Below are positions 7,710-10,791 of a stretch of 10,791 nucleotides of DNA, in pieces. This DNA is from Eubacterium sp. Its GTDB lineage: Bacteria; Bacillota; Clostridia; Lachnospirales; Lachnospiraceae. The notes beneath the pieces were generated by a model. The model saw nothing but the letters and a program-made list of their open reading frames with translations. It had not been told where the DNA came from and did no database searches. The position numbers were made by a program, and so were the translations under genes. Within the stretch, counting starts at the first letter, position 1. Every line of letters begins with the position of its first letter. Where the stretch lies: assembly GCA_020844525.1 (NCBI GenBank), contig JAJGAH010000040.1, positions 1 through 10,791 on the forward strand. Reading direction: 5' to 3'.

Positions 7710-7737
7710 AAAAGAGAACCGGCAGATCAGCTGTTCT
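7710..7737 (-). terminator. Weak terminator-like hairpin at the end of rep
   Basis: On the - strand, AGAAC (7737-7733) pairs with GTTCT (7719-7715), with a partial inner stem, and TTTT follows (7713-7710). The hairpin spans the rep stop codon at 7727-7729. The stem is short, so this is only a tentative terminator; the much better one lies at 7403-7444. Confidence 0.35.
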
Positions 7738-9124
7738 TCATGCTTTCAACAGTGAAGTCCATGTACATCCTGATCCGCTCATCGATATCGAAGGCCAGCT
7801 CCATTGCCTCAAGTGGCACACCAATGCTGTCCACAAAATCCTGGAAATTATCCTTCTGCTTATATCTCTCCCAGACAAGCTCCTTTGTTCTGGTTGTGTG
7901 TGACTCCTTATGCAGGACCCTTGCGGTTTCCGCATCCTCTGTACTGCCTCCCACAGCTTCCACAACCTGATCTGCATAGCGGTTTTTCACGGCTTCTCGA
8001 AGCCAGCCGAAGTAATTCCGGATCGTGACGCCGCTCGTCTTGGCGTAATCAATCTCTCTCTTGATCACATCCGAATCCCCACCGGCCTCCTGCAGCAGCT
8101 TGTCATAATAATCCATTGTAAAACCGCTTGTCGCACGGATTCCGCTCTTCTTCAGATAAGTGAGAAGCTCAGAGTATTCCCGGAGCTTCTTCGCCCCGCT
8201 CTCCTTATCCTCCTTTGCAAGCTTCTCAAAAGGATCCGGCTCTGCAACCTTCGCGTATTCCGGACTGATCTCCACAATCTTCTCACGGTTCTTATGAATG
8301 GTCTCAAGATTTGCCTCCGGCAGGTTCCAGGAAATCATGAAGAGAATATCTGTCGCCCGCCCGCGATTTCCTCTCTCCACTGTATATTCAAAGGTGATAT
8401 CCGCCTTCTCATCCATCTCTGCCTTTGCCTCATCGAGAACCTTTGTGCGGAAATCGGTGAAACGCTCGTACTGCTTGTCCTCCTTCTTCGCCAGATGTAC
8501 GAGTTCCGACCATGTCGCACCATCTGACACGGCTCTCTGCAGATAAGAGGCATCCAGATTCACAAGACCCAGGGTGCAGCGAAGCTCATCCACACTGTAA
8601 ACCTTTGTGACAAACTTGGATTTCGTCGTGTCGATCTTGTAGGCTTCCTTCTTCAGAAGCTCATACAGACGGAAGGAGCTGTTCTTCTCAAAGGATACCA
8701 GCGTTGCCAGCTCCATGGACGTATAGCTCTTCTGGAGACTTGTGATGTGCGGTGTCATCTCCCGGTTGTAGATAATCTCCAGCTTCTGGTCCTTATAGGA
8801 AACATTGGTGATCATCGTAAAGGTGTGGAAGTTTCCAAGCCCGTCCTCAATAGTAATAATGTTGCCAGCCAGCTGCTTGCTTACGCTTTTGAGCTTCTTG
8901 TAAATGTTGGTGTCTGTCTCATTGCCGAGGATCCGCTTGATCTCACTTGGGTAGAGCGTTGCCATAACCTGCTTTGATCCGGGCTCCTGCTGAAGCTTGG
9001 TGAGTGAGACTGCGATAATCTTGTTTCCTAAAATGGAAGTCTTATATTTTGCATTGATCAGTGAATTACTCTTGCGGACAACGACCCCATCGATCAGATC
9101 GTTCCGCACACTGGTGCTTGTCAT
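7727..9124 (-). CDS. RepB/Rep_3-family plasmid replication initiator
   Basis: This protein should bind the iterons upstream of its own gene and open the origin for theta replication. The 465-residue product starts at the ATG at 9122-9124, with AAAGGGGAT (about 9133-9141) upstream. The first winged-helix domain (about 12-150) begins VVRKSNSLINAKYKTSILGNK and includes YPSEIKRILG. The second (about 150-266) contains FRLYELLKKEAYK, YSVDELRCTLGL and the DNA-contacting strand/helix region VLDEAKAEMDEKADITFEY. About 200 residues follow with no domain I can name except a stretch near GVTIRNYFGWLREAVKNRY. That stretch resembles the C-terminal 'IKNPFGYL' segment of several Gram-positive RepB proteins. 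Its dyad- and iteron-marked promoter suggests autoregulation. It points the same way as the kinase-like gene and urt operon. By eye it is richer in G and C than the flanking non-coding DNA. Confidence 0.9.
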   Translation of the reverse strand: MTSTSVRNDLIDGVVVRKSNSLINAKYKTSILGNKIIAVSLTKLQQEPGSKQVMATLYPSEIKRILGNETDTNIYKKLKSVSKQLAGNIITIEDGLGNFHTFTMITNVSYKDQKLEIIYNREMTPHITSLQKSYTSMELATLVSFEKNSSFRLYELLKKEAYKIDTTKSKFVTKVYSVDELRCTLGLVNLDASYLQRAVSDGATWSELVHLAKKEDKQYERFTDFRTKVLDEAKAEMDEKADITFEYTVERGNRGRATDILFMISWNLPEANLETIHKNREKIVEISPEYAKVAEPDPFEKLAKEDKESGAKKLREYSELLTYLKKSGIRATSGFTMDYYDKLLQEAGGDSDVIKREIDYAKTSGVTIRNYFGWLREAVKNRYADQVVEAVGGSTEDAETARVLHKESHTTRTKELVWERYKQKDNFQDFVDSIGVPLEAMELAFDIDERIRMYMDFTVESMKNS

Positions 9125-9148
9125 GTGTACAATATCCCCTTTATCTGT

Positions 9149-9230
9149 CAGAAAGCGACAAAAATACCGTTAAAGGGAATCATACTCTATTCCCTCCGAT
9201 TTGTCTCTCAGATAACGAAAAATCTACTTA
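9149..9230 (-). promoter_or_regulatory. rep promoter and probable autoregulatory operator
   Basis: On the - strand a TATGAT -10 (9184-9179) lies 17 bases from a GAGACA -35 (9207-9202). A 7-bp inverted repeat, AGGGAAT (9174-9180) with ATTCCCT (9189-9195), covers the -10. Reverse-oriented iterons lie on both sides: 9149-9170 between promoter and start codon, and 9209-9230 directly upstream of the -35. Rep bound to these sites would block its own transcription, as is known for other Rep_3 initiators. The -35 is a weak match. Confidence 0.5.
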
Positions 9231-9825
9231 TTAATTTTCCTTTACATTTCAGTAGTTTTTTCGTTATCTATACATTTCCTGAATGCATCAGCGACAAATT
9301 GACTGAATCAGTAATCCTGTCGTTATCAGTTCTCAATAAACACTGATTTTACAGGTTCTCACAACATCTGGCTGTTCAGTATCATTTTCGTCATCTGATA
9401 TTTCCAGGCGTGATTCAGTAGTTTTTTCGCCATCTGGTTACATAAATATGAACCATTTCAGTTTATTTTTCGTTTTCTGCCAGTCTATCTCACCACTTTA
9501 CATAAGTCATTTCTTCGTCATCTTATTTGTTCAGTAGTTTTTTCGCTTTCTGAAGCCTCATTTTCGTCTAACGATCAGTTTCTCTTTCGTTTTCTGAACA
9601 GGTTGCCTTGCATGGCAGACTTTTTGACAGCGACAAAATTACTTAAGATAAGTATCAGTACTTTTTTCGTCATCAGTATTCACATCGGTGTCTGCAGTAT
9701 ATTTTTCGCTTTCTGATTTATGATTGGAGTTTTTTGTTCTTTATCTGCCTTCCCAAAGCTGTTTGCTGAAATTCTCCTTTTTCGTATTCTGCCTTCATTT
9801 CAATGCTTTCTGGAAGTAGAATTTA

Positions 9826-9837
9826 TGTCAGCTGACA
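9826..9837. promoter_or_regulatory. 12-bp perfect palindrome abutting an iteron
   Basis: TGTCAGCTGACA is a perfect palindrome that overlaps the first three bases of the iteron at 9835-9856. Its TGTCA/TGACA half-sites suit a dimeric DNA-binding protein. No partner is identified in the window. Confidence 0.35.
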
Positions 9838-9895
9838 GTAGATCTTTCGTTATCAGGAACCGGAAAGCCCTTGATCTGTAAGCATTTTCCGCCCT

Positions 9896-9957
9896 CTAAA
9901 TAAAGAAATATAAATGTTGTTATATAATAATATAAAATAAATGGGATTTTCCATAAT
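9896..9957. other. AT-rich block, candidate DNA-unwinding element
   Basis: This stretch is almost only A and T (for example TTATATAATAATATAAAATA at 9919-9938). It lies between the last dense + iterons and the reverse iteron at 9963-9984. Iteron plasmids melt at such AT-rich segments next to the initiator sites. I saw no consensus DnaA box (TTATNCACA) nearby, so the assignment rests on composition and position only. Confidence 0.5.
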
Positions 9958-10031
9958 ACAGACAGATGACGAAAAAATGACTTACAACAACTAATATACA
10001 AAGCTTCGCTGCTCCTGCAACGCTGTTGCTG

Positions 10032-10053
10032 TATCTATATCTATATCTATATC
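10032..10053. repeat. TATCTA hexamer tandem repeat
   Basis: The hexamer TATCTA is repeated three times, followed by TATC. It is a short AT-rich microsatellite inside the origin region, 75 bp beyond the AT-rich block. It could add to duplex instability or vary in copy number between strains. Confidence 0.8.
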
Positions 10054-10212
10054 GGGTTACCGCTTTCAATTCTCCCTTAAATGTATTACTGATTTTTTCC
10101 AGCTAGTTGATAATATCGTTATATCAATTGCGTACACCTCCTGCTGATTTCTTTGTATAGTATGGGTATGTGATTTGTGAAAAAGGAAACATTCTGTATG
10201 ACTGCATAATAA
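10054..10212. other. Gene-free origin flank
   Basis: No convincing gene is visible. The stretch holds an imperfect dyad (TTGATA 10107-10112 with TATCAA 10122-10127, centred on an AT-rich core). On the - strand it also holds an isolated AGGAGGTG (10136-10143) with no sensible reading frame behind it. It separates the main iteron field from the inverted iteron pair at 10213-10271. Confidence 0.5.
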
Positions 10213-10271
10213 AAAAGCAGATAACGAAGAAACTACTTGTCTGAGCAGTCATTTTTTCGTCATCTGCTTTT
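10213..10271. repeat. Inverted pair of iterons forming a large imperfect palindrome; terminator candidate for the dipeptidase
   Basis: A reverse iteron (10218-10239) and a forward iteron (10245-10266) face each other across a 5-base spacer. They are flanked by AAAAG and CTTTT, so the 27-base arms (10213-10239 and 10245-10271) match at about 21 positions. Transcribed leftward from the dipeptidase gene, the hairpin is followed by TTTTTTATT (10216 downward), a good intrinsic-terminator layout 113 bases after the stop. The same DNA may therefore act both as an initiator binding site and as a transcription stop. Confidence 0.6.
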
Positions 10272-10384
10272 CTAACAGTAAATTATCAGGTTCTTTTATA
10301 CTTCGGCTTCTAATCCTTTTACGAACACATTGATTTATATCATTGTAAATGAAAACGCGCATTTATCACCAGATCGGTCTGTCT

Positions 10385-10791
10385 TCAATGGTCTGATCTG
10401 GCATAGGAGTTTTTCATCTGATTGCTCAAAGCATAGAGGACTTTGTCCAATGTATCAGATGCTTCCGCTTCAAGAAAATCGGACATTTCCTGATTTGCGG
10501 TTTCAGCAAGTTCATGAATGCTGTCCTGACACTCTGGTCCAGCGCATGCATCGCATACAGCCTTCATCTTCTGATCATACTTGTGCAGAATTTCATGTCC
10601 TTTTGCACCAACGGTCTGCTGATAGCGTTCAATATGGAAAAGGCTCTTTCCATAGGAGGCGTCCGTCATCGCCGCGATCATGCGGCTTGTCCAGTAGAAA
10701 TTGTCAGTGGAGGCGTGCTTTCCGGTATTGGACAGATAAGCAGGCGTCTTTGTGACATTGGCGTACATGGGCACCCATGTATTGAAGGCAT
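10385..10791 (-). CDS. C69-family dipeptidase, C-terminal fragment (runs off the window)
   Basis: The frame is open from the window edge to the TGA at 10385-10387, about 134 residues; the GTG at 10772-10774 is internal. The segment FNTWVPMYANVTKTPAYLSN followed by FYWTSRMIAAMTDASY and IERYQQTV.AKGHEIL matches the C-terminal part of peptidase family C69 (PepD-type dipeptidases, N-terminal-nucleophile hydrolases). The catalytic N-terminal cysteine would be on the missing part, so activity cannot be judged. The last 50 residues are helical and charged (ELAETANQEMSDFLEAEASDT), as usual for the family. Downstream hairpins are at 10369-10401 (weak, no U-tract) and 10213-10271 (better). Confidence 0.8.
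   Translation of the reverse strand, partial: AFNTWVPMYANVTKTPAYLSNTGKHASTDNFYWTSRMIAAMTDASYGKSLFHIERYQQTVGAKGHEILHKYDQKMKAVCDACAGPECQDSIHELAETANQEMSDFLEAEASDTLDKVLYALSNQMKNSYARSDH

Larger units (their letters stand above)
9149..9984. repeat. Iteron array of the replication origin (about 18 degenerate 22-bp copies)
   Basis: A 22-bp repeat recurs whose left part is TCAGTA, middle is T-rich, and right part is TTCG-YYW-TCTG. Clear + copies: 9249-9270, 9308-9329, 9376-9397, 9415-9436, 9458-9479, 9531-9552, 9575-9596, 9655-9676, 9694-9715 and 9835-9856. Weaker + copies: 9503-9524, 9770-9791 and possibly 9555-9576, 9723-9747 and 9877-9898. Reverse copies: 9149-9170, 9209-9230, 9287-9306, 9625-9645 and 9963-9984. 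Many neighbouring + copies start 39-45 bp apart, or about twice that, close to four helical turns. Copies are separated by unrelated AT-rich sequence, unlike the head-to-tail tandem iterons of small theta plasmids. With the adjacent initiator gene this supports an origin and copy-control region. Confidence 0.85.

Noticed and set aside
7669..7755. 28-residue + strand ORF (MKRKNFC...) overlapping the end of rep
   Set aside because: It has only a weak ribosome binding site, runs antisense into rep and resembles nothing known; likely chance.
9125..9346. 73-residue + strand ORF divergent from rep
   Set aside because: No ribosome binding site, composition follows the AT-rich iterons, and it crosses several iteron copies.
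9149..9984. CRISPR array
   Set aside because: The repeats are degenerate, occur in both orientations and are unevenly spaced (28-80 bp). No cas genes are present and an initiator gene is adjacent, so iterons explain them better.
10183..10208. Three-codon ORF (ATG ACT GCA TAA) after an AAAGGAAAC motif
   Set aside because: A minimal start-stop element could occur by chance in AT-rich DNA, and no promoter with sound spacing lies upstream.
10369..10401. Hairpin CCAGATC/GATCTGG at the dipeptidase stop
   Set aside because: Only a 7-bp stem with a 19-base loop and no U-tract after it; the inverted iteron pair downstream is the better terminator.
10330..10755. 141-residue + strand ORF at the right edge
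   Set aside because: It is the antisense shadow of the dipeptidase, whose - strand frame has clear C69 family motifs.
1..10791. Transposase, integrase or insertion sequence remnants
   Set aside because: No such protein motif or terminal inverted repeat pair was seen on either strand, so mobility by transposition is not supported.

Overview
The window looks like part of a large plasmid or chromid of a low-to-mid GC Gram-positive anaerobe, most likely a clostridial (Lachnospiraceae-like) Bacillota. This rests on strong AGGAGG-type ribosome binding sites, a lipoprotein urea receptor, clostridial-looking eut and urt proteins, and a Rep_3/RepB-family initiator next to an iteron-bearing origin. 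The taxonomic call is inference; no rRNA or other marker gene is present.

Left part (1-1645, + strand): the C-terminal two thirds of eutB followed by a complete eutC. These are the two subunits of adenosylcobalamin-dependent ethanolamine ammonia-lyase, which splits ethanolamine into acetaldehyde and ammonia. They end at a bidirectional terminator (1652-1685) shared with the convergent operon to the right.

Middle (1724-6560, - strand): a complete urea ABC transporter operon transcribed urtA-urtB-urtC-urtD-urtE. It encodes a lipoprotein receptor, two permeases and two ATPases, with short spacers and one overlap. Upstream of it, in the same direction, lies a cytidylate kinase-like P-loop protein (6727-7383). 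Its GTG start sits just behind a strong intrinsic terminator (7408-7444), and a good extended -10 promoter (7461-7489) lies on the other side of that hairpin. This is an attenuator-like arrangement.

Right part (7727-10384): a 465-residue RepB/Rep_3 replication initiator gene on the - strand, and behind its start a gene-free stretch of about 1.26 kb. That stretch holds around 20 copies of a degenerate 22-bp iteron in both orientations, often about 40 bp apart. It also holds an AT-rich block, a TATCTA tandem repeat, dyads at the rep promoter, and an inverted iteron pair that can double as a terminator. This is very probably a replication origin. At the right edge is the C-terminus of a C69-family dipeptidase (- strand, running off the window).

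Taken together, the replicon core is flanked by nitrogen-acquisition genes: ethanolamine deamination, urea uptake and peptide hydrolysis. No urease, partition (ParA/ParB), mobilisation or transposase gene is visible in the window. No wholly new protein system is evident; the unusual signals are in non-coding DNA, namely the iteron field and the terminator-gated kinase-like gene.
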